NCBI RefSeq assembly: GCF_033807715.1
Contig: NC_084597.1
Coordinates: 11,100,843 to 11,164,842 of the forward strand
DNA: 64,000 bases
Direction: 5' to 3'
From: Cololabis saira
Taxonomy: Eukaryota; Chordata; Actinopteri; Beloniformes; Belonidae
Each line of letters begins with the position of its first letter. Position 1 is the first letter of the stretch. Under the pieces are notes generated by a model. That model made no database searches. It saw nothing but the letters and a program-made list of their open reading frames with translations, and was not told the origin of the DNA. A program made the translations under genes and the position numbers. Below, in pieces: positions 13,258 to 24,971 of the stretch.

Positions 13258-13417
13258 TAGGGATGGGCGGTATGGACTAAAAAATGTATCACGATAATTT
13301 CTGGCATTTATCCCGATAACGGAAAAAATTACGATAAATAAAATACCAATTCAACTCCACCTTTGTAACTATAAATCTATCACCACATTCAGTCTTTGGA
13401 GCCCCCAAAACTGCTCT

Positions 13418-13492
<75 letters not shown>

Positions 13493-13731
13493 CATATATT
13501 TCTTTCTTTCTTTCTCATTTCTTTCTTTCTTTCTTTCTTCTTTCTTCAGGCTCATTTCTTTCTTCTTCTTTCTTCTTTCTTTCTTTCTTTCTTTCTTTCT
13601 CATATATTTCTTTCTTTCTTCTTTCTTTCTTCTTTCTTTCTTTCTTTCTTCTTCATTCTCATATATTCTTTCTTTCTTTCTTTCTTTCTCATATATTTCT
13701 TTCTTTCTTTCTCATTTCTTTCTTTCTTTTT

Positions 13732-13776
<45 letters not shown>

Positions 13777-13921
13777 TTTCTTTCTTTCTCATATATTTCT
13801 TTCTTCTTTCTCATTTCTTTCTTTTTTCTTTCTTTCTTTCTTTCTTTCTTCTTTCTTTTTTCTCATTTCTTCTTTCTTTCTTTCTTCTTTCTTCTTCTTC
13901 TTTCTTTCTTTCTTTCTTTCT

Positions 13922-13956
<35 letters not shown>

Positions 13957-14183
13957 CATTTCTTTCTTTCTTTCTTCTTTCTTTCTTTCTTTCTTTCTTT
14001 CTTCTTTCTCATATATTTCTTTCTTTCTTTCTACATTTCTCTTTCTTTCTTTCTTTCAGGCTCATTTCTTTCTTCTTTCTTTCTTTCTTTCTCATTTATT
14101 TCTTTCTTTCTTCTCATTTCTTTCTTCTTTCTTTCTTTCTTCTTTCTTTCTTTCTTTCTTCTTTCTTTCTTTCTTTCTTTCTT

Positions 14184-14214
<31 letters not shown>

Positions 14215-14473
14215 TCTCCTGCTCTCTCCTTCCTTCCTTCCTTCCTTCCTTCCTTCCTTCCTTCCTTCCTTCCTTCCTTCCTTCCTTCCTTCCTTCCTTC
14301 TTTCCTTCCTTCCTTCCTTGCAACTTCCTTCCTCCAACACAGAACCATAAATCAGATTTACACAAAAACATCATCAACAGGAATTTATTGTTTTTACCGT
14401 GACATGACAAATTCTTACCATGGGGAATTTTTTTGACGGTTTATCATGAACGGTAAAATATCACCCATTCCTA
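13258..14473 (+). mobile_element. non-autonomous hAT with (TTTC)n core, copy 3 (allelic to 57763)
   Basis: TAGGGATGGGCGGTATGGAC to ATATCACCCATTCCTA, with exact duplication ctccttac (13250-13257, 14474-14481). The core is full of TTC and TTTTC slips and CATATAT interruptions, then (TTCC)n at about 14229-14320. The same insertion sits at 57763 in copy B with the same duplication but a much more regular core. Confidence 0.94.
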
Positions 14474-15167
14474 CTCCTTACTCATCACCTGGTCATGTCT
14501 GTGCATAGTAGCCTGTTATGAGAAGCTTATCTGATTCATCCTGAGGGAAACATGGATGTCTGGCCCAGAACACACAACTGTTGTGTGATATGAAATACAA
14601 AATGTGGTATTTTGGTGCATCTTTTTTAAGATGGTGAAAAATCTCTCGCGTCCATCACCCAGGAACACTGACCTCCGTTAGTTCAAACTTTATGCAGCAG
14701 CTGCCCACCCAGATTTGCTTGTTTTAACAATAAAGTCAATGCATTTGGAAAAAAAGCTAATGTGAAACTATTAGTGGAGTCAGTAGAGGGTTATGGATTT
14801 AATAATAACCACATGTGGAATTGTTAGAGTGATAAATTAGTTGAAGTATGCAAGGAAATAGGCTGTACAAGCATTTAAATGATTTAACAAAACGGTCTAA
14901 ACAGGTTTAAATTGAGAAGTCAGATATTTCACAATGCAGCGATATGCAACTGGACAGTCCTCTGGGGATTTTAAGTGTTCTTAGAAATGCTGAGCTATTT
15001 CTTTCTTGATCAAAATGGCCAAATAACGTGTGTACCCACAATCGCAGTTGGACAAAATTAAACCAAGATATTTCTTCAAACATTTCTTTTTTTTATTGTC
15101 AGTTTCATGTCATCTGTTATTCTACATTTGATGCATTTCAGATCTGCAAGGCACTGCAGCCTAAAGA

Positions 15168-15865
15168 CAGAGGTGTCAAGTAACAAAGTACAAATACATC
15201 GTTACCTTACTTAAGTAGAAAATTTTGGTTATCTATACTTCACTGGAGTAATTATTTTTCAGACGACTTTTTACTTTTACTCCTTACATTTTCACGCAAT
15301 TATCTGTACTTTTTACTCCTTACATTTTTAAAAACAGCCTCGTTATTCTATTTCATTTCGGCCTTTAAAAAAAACTATCCAGTTAAATTGCTCCATCCGG
15401 ATAGAGTGAATTTGGTTGTGGTTGTTTCAGATGTTCTTGTCCAGTTTTGTTCTTACATCCTGTTCCCTCAGATTCCTGCAACTAAACTTGGATGTACATT
15501 CCAATAAAGGTTAGGATAAATGATAACATGCCTCTGAAGTTTGACTTTTTGCACCATTACAATACTTATAGGCAACTAGTCATCATATATTCTGCTCTCT
15601 GAAACACATGTTAATGCTCAATAGTACACATATATGGTTCTTTAATATATTTGCATTATACTAAGATGCATTCATTTGCAATGGCTTTTTTCCCCCTTAC
15701 ATTACTTTTACTTTTATACTTTAAGTAGTTTTGAAACCAGTACTTTTATACTTTTACTTGAGTAAAAAACTTGAGTTGATACTTCAACTTCTACAGGAGT
15801 ATTTTTAAACTCTAGTATCTATACTTCTACCTGAGTAATGAATGTCAATACTTTTGACACCTCTG
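15168..15865 (+). mobile_element. Tol2-like non-autonomous hAT (CAGAGGTGTCAAGTAAC), copy A
   Basis: CAGAGGTGTCAAGTAACAAA to AATACTTTTGACACCTCTG, with exact 8-bp duplication cctaaaga (15160-15167, 15866-15873). Subterminal repeats of the type acttttacttgagta resemble those of medaka Tol2. About 700 bp, no transposase. The same insertion is at 59741. Confidence 0.93.
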
Positions 15866-16104
15866 CCTAAAGACAGCTTTGTAGGGGGAAGTTTAGTGGT
15901 TTGGAACTGCTTTGCTGGGGTCACCGTGGCTGATCTTTGTATTCCATGTATCGATTTGGCAACTGGAGCCGCGCTTATCCGGGTTTGAGACCAGAACTAC
16001 AAGTAGCCGGGACAATGAGGGGTAATATGGGGGACCCACTTCACCACAGCCATGGAGGAAAACCCCCGTGATGTCAGCAGGAGACTTTAATGAAGATCCA
16101 ATTG

Positions 16105-16170
16105 AAATTCAATTCAGTTCAAAAACATTATTAATCCTGAAGGGAAATTAATAAATGAAAAAAGCAAAAG
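16105..16170 (+). mobile_element. possible retroposon tail fragment
   Basis: ttcaattcagttcaaaaaca followed by ttattaatcctgaagggaaa looks like the 3' end of a fish LINE or SINE. Also present in copy B near 61435-61500. Low certainty. Confidence 0.35.
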
Positions 16171-16929
16171 GCAGAGGATATTGAGGAGCAAAGACGGGCG
16201 GTGCATCTGTAACAACAAATCCATGAGAACATAACTGAAATGTTTCACGCACTCTGGAGGATTTGTAGATGAGCACCCATGACTTCAAATCCCTCCGATG
16301 GCGTTGTCTCGTGAGCTGTTATTCATCAATGGCTGATATTCATACGTAGGCAAAGGAATTCCTCTGGCAAATCTTTGCAAAGCACCGCAATATTTAGCTC
16401 CATTCACAAAAGCCATTTAACCTTGTCCAGCCTTGCCGTCTCCTGGCATGGAAGTGTCGGGGTTGGACCGTTTGGACCTTCACACAGTGGAAACATGTAA
16501 TGTGGTCACATGAATCATATTCCAGATCTTCTTCGGAAGAAATGAGTACTGTGTGCTCCAAACCAAAGACGTTAAAGGACCGTCTGACCGTTACCAGCAG
16601 CAAAGTTCAGCTACCTTTCCGTGATGGCTGAATTCATGCAGAAAAAGAGATTATGAAATAACATAATGCTGCCTTAAAGATGATAACTTTTCAAGAACCA
16701 GATTCTGCACATATTCCAAAGGCATTGGCAGCTGAGGGAAGAGCACGTATGTAATCGACAGGCCTGCCTGCAATAGAGAAGATGTGGAGAATTTTTAATA
16801 AAAATCAAACAACCTTGTACTGTAAAAACACCTTAAGTTGTATTTGTTGTAATGCTGCAGTGCTCGGTATCCCCAACATGAGAACGACTTTTAAGTGTCG
16901 CGAGAAGGAACAGCAACATTGCAAAGCGG

Positions 16930-17641
16930 CAGAAGTGTCAAGTAACAAAGTACAAATACTTCATTACCTTACTTAAGTAGAAATTTTGGTTATATATACT
17001 TCACTGGAGTAATTATTTTTCAGACAACTTTTTACTTTTACTTCTTACATTTTCACGCAATTATCTGTACTTTTTACTCCTTACATTTTTAAAATAGCCT
17101 CGTTACTCTATCTCATTTCGGCCTTTTAAAAAAAACGATCCAGTTAAATTGCTCCATCCGGATAGAGTGAATTTGGTTGTGGTTGTTTCAGATGTTCTTG
17201 TCCAGTTTTGTTCTTACATCCGTTCCCTCAGATTCCTGCAACTAAACTTGGATGTACATTCCAATAAAGGTTAGGATAAATGATAACATGCCTCTGAAGT
17301 TTGACTTTTTGCACCATTACAATACTTATAGGCAACTAGTCATCATATCTCCTGCTCTCTGAAACACATGTTAATGCTCAATAGTACACATATATGGTTC
17401 TTTAATATATTTGCATTATACTAAGATACATTCATTTTCAATGGCTTTTGTCCTTAATGGCTTTTTTCCGCCTTACATTACTTTTACTTTTATACTTTAA
17501 GTAGTTTTGAAACCAGTACTTTTATACTTTTACTTGAGTAAAAAATTTGAGTTGATACTTCAACTTCTACAGGAGTATTTTTAAACTCTAGTATCTATAA
17601 TTCTACCTGAGTAATGAATGTGAATACTTTTGACACCTCTG
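16930..17641 (+). mobile_element. Tol2-like non-autonomous hAT, present only in copy A
   Basis: CAGAAGTGTCAAGTAACAAA to CTTTTGACACCTCTG, with exact 8-bp duplication caaagcgg (16922-16929, 17642-17649). Copy B carries the single uninterrupted caaagcgg at 62244-62251, so the insertion and its duplication are directly demonstrated. Confidence 0.96.
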
Positions 17642-18315
17642 CAAAGCGGTTATAGCGTTTCTGTCCTAAACCTTTTTGGGAACACACGGTAAGCCCGAAA
17701 CTCAAACATGCATGATAATTAAACAATGAATTGGAGGTAAAGGAAAAAAATAAAACAAAAGATCAGATACCTCGGGTTAACAGTGTCTGCAAAGAAGTAA
17801 AACTCAATGTAAGAGGCTTTATCTCAGTCGCAGACGTCACATGATAGCTCGTTATCGTGTTTGTGTCAAAGACATTAGCAATAATTTATCACCCCCCAAG
17901 TATAAATAGCTGCTTGCACTGGGGTCTCCATATATGTGGTCTGTCTCTGCTTTTAACTCCACTGTTCTGCCACTTCTCCCCACTCCTTCACAAGTCTTGG
18001 AAATTGAATCAATTACGCGGGAGGAATTCACTGGCGAGTAAACATAAAGAGCGTCTTTGTAGTGCAGGCACAATGAGACACGGACGGATTTATACAGAGC
18101 CTCTGTGATATATTCAGCTCAGTGACGGATGGAGCCAGACTGTGCAGACTGCAGAGAAGAAACCATTGTCCAGCAGGTCAGACTGAGCTCTGACCAAATC
18201 TTCCTCACGCTCATATTCAAAATTCCTCCAACATCCCCCAGATTATTGTGTGTCTGCATGTGTGTGCTGTTTACACATGGCTGTCCTTCCCCATCTCAGT
18301 TAACTATCTCTATAC

Positions 18316-18900
18316 CAGGGGTCGGCAACCCAAAATGTAGAAAGAGCCATATTGGACCAAAAACACAAAAAACAAATATGTCTGGAGCCGCAAAATATGA
18401 AAAGTCTCGTATAAGCCTTAGAATGAAGGCAACACATGCTGCATGTTTCTGTATTAGTTATAACTGGGGGAAGATTTATTTTTTCATTATGCACTTTGAG
18501 AAAAAAGTCGAAATGTCGAAAAAAAAAGTTGAAATGTCGAGATTAATGTTGAAGTACAATTTTGAGAAACAAGTCGAAATTTTGAGAAAAAAGTCGAAAT
18601 GTCGAGAAAAAAGTCAAAATTTCGTGAAAAAAGTCGAAATGTCGAGAAAAAAGTTGAATATCGAGAAAAAAGTCGAAATGTCGAGATTAAAAAAGAAAGG
18701 AAAAAGGAAGAAAAAAGAGAAAAAAAGGAAAAAAAAGAAGAGAAAAAATAAAAAAAGAGAAAAAAAGGAAAAAAAGAAAAGAAAAAAAATAAGAAAAAAT
18801 GGAAAGAAAAAGGTAAAATATTTTGAAAAAGCTCCAGGAGCCACTTGGGTGGCGCTAAAGAGCCGCATGCGGCTCTAGAGCCGCGGGTTGCTGATCCCTG
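18316..18900 (+). mobile_element. non-autonomous hAT, CAGGGGTC family, copy 3
   Basis: CAGGGGTCGGCAACCC to GGGTTGCTGATCCCTG, with exact duplication ctctatac (18308-18315, 18901-18908), the same octamer as copy 1. Interior array of tcgagaaaaaagtcgaaatg units, then a purine tract. Confidence 0.93.
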
Positions 18901-19218
18901 CTCTATACTGCTGCATCTTGTTGATATAATTACTTTCCACTTTTTTTTTATTGTTTAGGATATTATGTTACTCGATCTGTTGATTTTTCATTTCCGAGTT
19001 TCATCTTGAGCCATTTATAAAATGTTTCCTGAGAATGTTTGTGACTTCCTGAAATGAGAGAATTCATACACGCATCCTTGTTTTGTGATTTTAGTCAGTT
19101 TATTTAATATCAACTCGCTCGGGAGTGCACCGTGGTAGACTAAAACAAATAATAAGTCTGTTCAGCATTTAAAAAAAACCATATCAAGTAACCTTTTGTG
19201 TTCTTTTTACCCCTGCAG

Positions 19219-19339
19219 CACTTGTGGCCTGTGTGTTGTCCTTCAATGTGGACCAGAAGAATGGGTTGTCCTTCAACGGCCCATTGGAGGACATGTTTGG
19301 CTACACTGTCCAACAGTTTCAGAACGACGAGGGAAAATG
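19219..19339 (+). CDS. itga1: itga1 exon 2: mature N-terminus of integrin alpha-1
   Basis: The acceptor is ...ctgcag and the donor is gtgagt. The exon is 121 bp, enters in phase 1 (its first two bases complete a split codon) and leaves after two bases of a Trp codon. It encodes the end of the signal peptide (ALVACVLS), then FNVDQKNGLSFNGPLEDMFG and YTVQQFQNDEGK. This is the classic start of the mature alpha-1 chain: the first strand of the beta-propeller, where FNVD is the usual cleavage-site neighbourhood and the G-P-x-E-D-M-F-G-Y-x-V pattern is the first FG-GAP half repeat. The preceding exon with the initiator Met should carry the hydrophobic signal core; I could not find it in the 19.2 kb upstream. 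The other frames in this stretch are shadows. Confidence 0.93.
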
Positions 19340-19610
19340 GTGAGTTTCTTATGCAGAACATTTTTATCATCACATCAAGAGGCCCAGCATCTGTATGTAT
19401 GGGAGTCAAATAATGCTCTAAAAGCCAAAATAAAAACACCTGCAGGAGGATTTTTGCATCTATGTCAGAGATTATGGAGCTTCCCACAGGAATGAGTGGA
19501 CTTCCAGATCTGTCACATGAGTGCAAAGAATCACGAGCAAATAAATATCCATCCAAAGCTACAACGAACCAAACCATTTTGTATTTTCATGCAGTGCTGT
19601 AACACACTGG

Positions 19611-20186
19611 CAGGGCCACCGCAAGGGGTGTACGAACCGTGCGACTGCACAGGGCCTAACCTTTTTCCCTTATAAATATCAACAGTCACGTTCCATTACA
19701 GACCTAAATGTGTACTAGTCTGTGCATATCAATAAATATATGTGCAATGATGCGCGTGTCTGTTGTTCAATACAACTGCGTCAGACCAAGCGCAGACACA
19801 AGGTGCTCTGATCCAGACGGGTGGAGTTGGAACAAACTGTCACACAATGTCGAGAGAACGAGACAGATTCAGGAAACTTCCATCAGGGGATGAAAAAAGA
19901 AAAAAACTAAAGAAAATGGAAGAGTTTAATGCCTCTCTGAAAGGCTCGTTTGATAAATTTGTTACAAAAATCACAGATCTGACCGGGTCTCAAGCAGCCG
20001 TGGGGCCCCGCGTTGAAGTAAGCCAAATGATGATGAGGCAGGGGAAGGTATCCAGTATTTTGCTAATTGGAGAGTTAAAATTGCGCATATAAACACCCGA
20101 TCCGACCCGAAAAACCCAAAAATTTTGCGCAAGGGCCCCCCCCGGCCATTTCGCACAGGGCCTCGCAAATCTCCCAGACGGCTCTG
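19611..20186 (+). mobile_element. hAT deletion derivative with transposase N-terminus
   Basis: Starts CAGGGCCACCGCAAGG, ends ACGGCTCTG, with exact 8-bp duplication cacactgg (19603-19610, 20187-20194). It contains the frame at 19847 and lies 272 bp downstream of itga1 exon 2. Confidence 0.88.
19847..20092 (+). pseudogene. hAT transposase (zinc-finger MYM-like type), N-terminal fragment
   Basis: An 81-codon frame beginning MSRERDRFRKLPSGDEKRKK then LKKMEEFNASLKGSFDKFVT. The short basic K-x-x-S-G-x-x-K-R-K-x-K leader followed by an acidic stretch is the usual opening of fish hAT transposases annotated as ZMYM1-like. The BED-like, RNase H and dimerisation parts are gone, so it cannot encode an active enzyme. 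Assignment rests on motif style plus the hAT ends around it. Confidence 0.6.
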
Positions 20187-20385
20187 CACACTGGTACCAG
20201 TGAAGAAGAAGCTCTGACCTGACAACGTCTCATTTTACCAGAACAAACTCAGCTCAGTTCAGTTTAGATGCAGAACATTCACTAAAGCGAGAAAAAACCC
20301 AACTAAATCACCTTTTAAAGTGAGCAAAGTGGAGCTACAGCTGTAATGAGGACCGTTACAAGCCCGTCAGAGTCTCCAGGACCTG

Positions 20386-21638
20386 GGGCCTCATTTAAAA
20401 TGGAGTGCGTAGGAGTCATACTAAAAGTGCACGTACGCTCAAAAGCCGAAAATGCCGGGCGCAAAAAAAAATCCGGATCAATAAAACCATGTGCACGCAG
20501 ATTTGCACGCAACGTTCCTTTATGAATCACAGTCCAGCTGGAAGGCTGCGTAGCTGAATCCCCGCCCTGTACACGCCCATAAATGCATATGGATGAGCCT
20601 ACTGAGCATGCGCAGTGGCTTCCTGCAGCCTGTTTGTGCGTCAGAATGAATTAGAAGCTAGAAGTAGCAGCCACCGTGACACTGACTTTCACGGAGACAG
20701 AGATGTTGTAGATGATGTGGAGGACAGGAAAACCACATTATTTGGTGGTCACAGTAAAAGTTAGAATAAGTATATAAATAGTATACAATAAAATAAAGCG
20801 AGTGAGTGGCAGCACGCCGTTGCTGCGCTAAACGCCGTGAGTTCCCCGGCGCAACAGGGGGACACACGTCCCCCCGTCTTTTCAAAATCATGTTTTTTTT
20901 CCCCTTACTTTTTACAGTTTAAAAACTAACGGTAGGCTCAGCCTTAAATTGCAAATTATCAAGACACTGTATGAAAGCGATACGAAAACGGCCCCGCAGC
21001 CCCGCTTCACCCCCGCTCCCCCTCCTCCCCCCCGTCTCCCGTCAGAGCTGCTCAGGGCGGGTTTATGGTTCTGCGTCACCGACGCAGAGCCTACGGCGTA
21101 GGCTCTGCGTCGTTTTAACGCGGGACCCTAATTTAGGCACATACAAGCAGCACCTAAAGGTTTCACGCGCACGCAAAACTCATATATATGAAAAAAATCT
21201 GAGTCCCTTTAGGGGCTCCGCGGGGCTCCCTAAACGCAGCCCCTCATTTGTTCTGTCCTAAAGCGGTGTGTGAAGAGGAGGTTGCAGCTCCAGCAGCACC
21301 AGAGTCCTGACTGACTGAGCTTCACACACAGAGGGACACGATCAGCGCTATTTTATTATATTTTATTATTTTATTATTTTAAGCCTGACATATGTTGTGA
21401 TATGTGATGACATTATTAAGAGTATGATATGAATCTGGCTTCATTTCACCACCTCACAGCCTGCGTCGCCAGTTCCCCGTGTCTTAAGTAAATTCTTACG
21501 GGAGGGTCAGGGTTGCCGTAAAGATAAGCAGACTTTTCGGTTAGTTTTTTCTTTTTAGATCCGAGGATTTGCGTAGAAGGTGGCTTCCGCAACTTTCAGG
21601 CGCTTTTTCTGCGCAAGCAAGCTTTATAGATGAGGCCC
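20386..21638 (+). mobile_element. Harbinger-like element, GGGCCTCATTTA ends, copy 1
   Basis: GGGCCTCATTTAAAATGGAG to TTTATAGATGAGGCCC, flanked by ctg on both sides (20383-20385, 21639-21641). The CWG 3-bp target suits Harbinger; the same family at 62368 has a proven empty site. It contains the GC-rich palindrome at about 21056-21138. No transposase. Confidence 0.88.
21056..21138. mobile_element. GC-rich palindromic MITE inside Harbinger copy 1
   Basis: ttatggttctgcgtcaccga, then cgcagagcctacggcgtagg folding onto ctctgcgtcgttttaacgcg. It sits at the same relative place as in the copies at 32209 and 62368, so it entered the family's ancestor. Confidence 0.8.
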
Positions 21639-21950
21639 CTGGCCTGTAAATACACTGGCACCAGAAGTGGGATGGTTCCCTGCATGGGAACAGCATGGGA
21701 ACATGGTTTAAGGCCTCGTTAAAGGCGTTTAAGGTACTGCAAATGGTTCTTTGTCTATCACTCTTTCCACATTTAGGCCCCGTTTACACATAGCCGGGTA
21801 TTTACAAAAACTGATATTTCCCCCTCTACGCTTTGAAAAATTCCATCGTTTATACGAGATCGTTTTCAAAATCTCTTCGTTTACACGTCATGCCAGCCAA
21901 TCAGAATCCTGGAAAAAACATCAACAAATGACACGTGTAACTTCCAGTTA

Positions 21951-22070
21951 AGGCTGATTTATGGTTCCGCATTTATGGTTACGCGGCGATGCACACCGTA
22001 CGGCGCGCATCGCCGTGTACCCTACGCCGTAGGCTCTGCGTCGATTTAACGCGGGACCATAATTCAGGCT
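21951..22070. mobile_element. GC-rich palindromic MITE, 120 bp, TTA duplication
   Basis: AGGCTGATTTATGGTTCCGC to GACCATAATTCAGGCT with tta on both sides (21948-21950, 22071-22073). The centre is cgtacggcgcgcatcgccgt. Nearly the whole length can pair with itself. Confidence 0.85.
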
Positions 22071-22132
22071 TTACTTCCAAGACGGAACGAGAGTCTTTCG
22101 TTTGGAGTGACAGAGAAGTGGAGTTACTTTTA

Positions 22133-23140
22133 AGGGGTGTAACGATACACTAATCTCACGATACGGTACGATACAAGATATTGAGGTCACGATAACGATA
22201 CGATATTATAGCAGTATTCTTTTAACAACCTTGAATGAGAAACATATGACTGGAAAAAATTGTCTTTTATTTGAAAGACACAAAATACAAAACAATGCTG
22301 TACGTTTGCCCTATTGTTACAGTTTGTAATGCTTTATAACTGTTTAAGTTTTAAAGAGAAAGCCAGGCCAACCATTTTCCACAAACTGAACTAAAAGTAA
22401 ATGTCAGGTTTGCATTATGCATCTTCAGTAAACATATTTTGCCACAAACTGAATAGTTTCTCTCATGTATGATTTGACTTTTTTCTTTCTAATTTAACAA
22501 CTAAAATTAAATAAATAAATAAAAGTAAATAAATACATACAATTTTGCATCATAAAAAAGATTGATTCATGCTCACCTTATAAGTGTAAGAGGAGATTTA
22601 TTTTTGTTAAGAAGGTTATTTTGGTAATTCAAGGTTCATTATTTTATAAATATATTCTTTATATTCTGATGTAAATCAGGGATGATAATGACACCAGTAA
22701 GTTTATCTGTAGTTGTTAGTGTGTTTTAGATTGGGCGGAGTGATACAGCACTAGGTGCTGTGTTGACGCTCTAAAATCCTACGCTGTTGAGCGGACATTA
22801 AAGTACACTGGAACTCAGCAGAAGTTGCCTGCGTGTTTATCCTACTCACCACCCGAAAAAGGTTTAATTTAATAAGGTAAGGCTTAACTCTACACCAGCC
22901 TTACATTAGTAAAAGTTCAGAGCTCAAAACGGGACCACAAGACGGGACTAGTTTCTTCTGAGCGGAGTAAGATTTTGGTTCCCGGGTCGAGGTGCGGTCG
23001 TGGTCGGATGCGCATTTCTAGCCAACACAATAGATTAATATTAATAACCAAATATCGCGATACACTTTGTCACCTCCACGACACGTATTGTGACGTTTTT
23101 GTATCGCGAAATTTCGTGGCACGATATATTGTTACACCCC
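22133..23140. mobile_element. non-autonomous hAT, AGGGGTGTAACGATAC ends
   Basis: AGGGGTGTAACGATACACTA to ATATTGTTACACCCC, flanked by tactttta on both sides (22125-22132, 23141-23148). The internal sequence is AT-rich and non-coding. Nested inside the Harbinger-like element at 21776. Confidence 0.88.
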
Positions 23141-23426
23141 TACTTTTAAGTGTGACTTTAGAATATAAAACAGGTAAAATACAAGAAAATATTGACGGTG
23201 GCCAAACTAATTGTAAACACAGGTCGCACACATGACGCTGGTGACGTTTCTGTTGCATAATGTGACGTTCTGAAGCCTAAATCTCCGTTTTCCTCCGTTT
23301 AGACGCAAACGTGAAAACAGAGTTTTTGAAAATCTCCACTTTCCGCTTTTCACGCTCCGTTTTCGTGTAAATGAACGGCCAAAACGCATGAAAACGCCTC
23401 AGTTTTTGCTCCGTGTAAACGGGGCC

Positions 23427-24861
23427 TTAATCAATCACAATAATATGCAAATATTATCCATATATTTATTCAAACAAGGTCGTTATAAACACAAAACTAA
23501 TTCAATACAGACACATGCAGATGCAACAAAACATTAAATCAGTTTACAACGGCCAAAACGCATGAAAACGCCTCCGTTTTTGCTCCGTGTAAACGGGGCC
23601 TTATTCTTCAGCAACTCCAGTTTTAATAATCTGGGTATCTTCTCCACAGCCTGCTGCAAAGGTACACCAGGTGCAGATGGTTGTACCTGGTGCTGCAGCA
23701 AGGGTCTTATTAAACCCATACGAGATCAGTTCCCGTAATTCACTCACTTGAGACAGCTGAGACGGCACCTCCTCATGTTGTTCTGGCTCAGAGAGAGGAT
23801 TTAACCTATTAGAGGAAAAAAATATAAGATGGTCGACATGAGCCGAGCAACCCAGCTGGAGAACACCGATGGAGTTTAAACGGCTAGGATCCGACATGAT
23901 ATGTGTCTCTCGTGAATAATAACTGCTGCAGAACATTTTAATAGGAAAAATATGCCAGCCGTAATGTATTGTAACACACATGTCGGCGTGAGTGGGAGGT
24001 GACTGATCAGTCGCAGATGTCCCCACCCGGCCTCCACACCCCTTTAGTGTCACAGAGGGTTTGTAATTTATATGTACTTCCTCATTGCTTTAGTTTATCA
24101 TCAATCTTACCTTTTTGTTTGTGAGAAACCAAGAAAAAAAACTCTGTCAACATGTGTGTACAGCTGAATAAAAAGAATCCATGTTGCGTGTCATAAACTA
24201 TCCTGACGTGGTGTTTAACGGGCAGCTAACATGAGACCGAGCTGACTGTTTTTGTTGCACTCTGCATCTTGTTTCGAGTGACCAGGCCCCATTAGATTTG
24301 AGGAATGTTAATAAGCCTGAGTGTTCAGAGGAAAGCAGATGACCGACTGTTTTTTGGCATCACTTTGCTGATGGACTGGCACGATGTGATGCAGCGCACA
24401 CACGGATGTGTGGCACGACTGACCCCGCGTAGCCAGAACAGACCTGCAAATGCAATTTCATACAGTATATCCGGGAAAATGTGGTGATGACAGGATTAAC
24501 CTTTGATTAAAAGTTTGTTTCTATTACCGTATTTTGTAGCGTTATTGTGTCAGGGTGATAATGAAGTTAAACGACAACCACAGAGGCCAACCATAATAAG
24601 CTAAAAGAACTTTCCCAGTCAATTTGAACCTGCGGTTTCTGCTTAATTTAACAGCGTATGTGTAATTAAACCAGGTCTAAATTGTTGTGGACCTCATGGG
24701 TTGAGCTCACAGTCACTACTTTCACCCTACCAACAATTAGTTGATATAATAAACTATGTATTGTGCTTGTAAAACCGTGATACCATTCTTTGGGGTTTGG
24801 CTGCATTTATAATCCAGTACCAGTCCCAAATACGGTAGCTTTCTTTTTTTTTTTCTTCCAG
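23427..24861. other. intron 2 sequence with an unassigned minus-strand frame
   Basis: The minus-strand frame at 23601-24053 (150 codons) is the longest non-repeat frame here. It has four scattered Cys and a C-T-W-C stretch but no domain I recognise, and it abuts a duplicated Harbinger-like end (23548-23603), so it may be transposon-derived. The rest up to exon 3 is plain intron. Confidence 0.45.
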
Positions 24862-24971
24862 GGTTCTGATTGGATCACCGCTGTCGGGCCAGCCGAAAAC
24901 AAGGACAGGAGACGTCTACAAATGTCCTGTGGGAAAGAGCGACAACACGTGCATCAAACTGGAGCTGCCAA
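24862..24971 (+). CDS. itga1: itga1 exon 3: first beta-propeller blade
   Basis: The acceptor is a strong T-rich tract ending ttccag and the donor is gtaaga. The exon is 110 bp: the first base completes the split Trp codon of exon 2 and the last base starts a split Lys codon. It translates to VLIGSPLSGQPKTRTGDVYK followed by CPVGKSDNTCIKLELP. This is the second half of the first FG-GAP repeat: a G-x-P core, the T-G-D-V-Y-K-C-P signature shared by all I-domain alpha chains, and two cysteines that in the family form a short disulfide loop. Length and phase agree with the neighbouring exons. It lies in a transposon-poor stretch. Confidence 0.93.

Larger units (their letters stand above)
9356..18139 (+). 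repeat. copy A of a large direct repeat (intron 1 segment)
   Basis: This 8784-bp block is collinear with 53592-64000. By eye the shared parts differ by roughly 2% substitutions plus microsatellite length. Copy A has two insertions that copy B lacks (Harbinger-like at 11176, Tol2-like hAT at 16930) and shows clean empty sites for four insertions of copy B: TTAA at 11065-11068, agctagac at 11130-11137, accacagc at 16043-16050 and cag at 17764-17766. Confidence 0.95.
21776..23426 (+). mobile_element. Harbinger-like element, GGCCCCGTTTACAC ends, hosting two insertions
   Basis: GGCCCCGTTTACACATAGCC to GTGTAAACGGGGCC, with tta duplication (21773-21775, 23427-23429). Without the nested palindrome and hAT it is about 510 bp. 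The last 56 bp recur at 23548-23603 as a direct repeat. Confidence 0.82.

Noticed and set aside
16394..16603. A minus-strand frame of 69 codons conserved at 61723-61932, and 17857-18108 at 63718-63969
   Set aside because: Conservation merely reflects the duplicated segment; no domain, no coding-type substitutions that I could establish, no splice partners.
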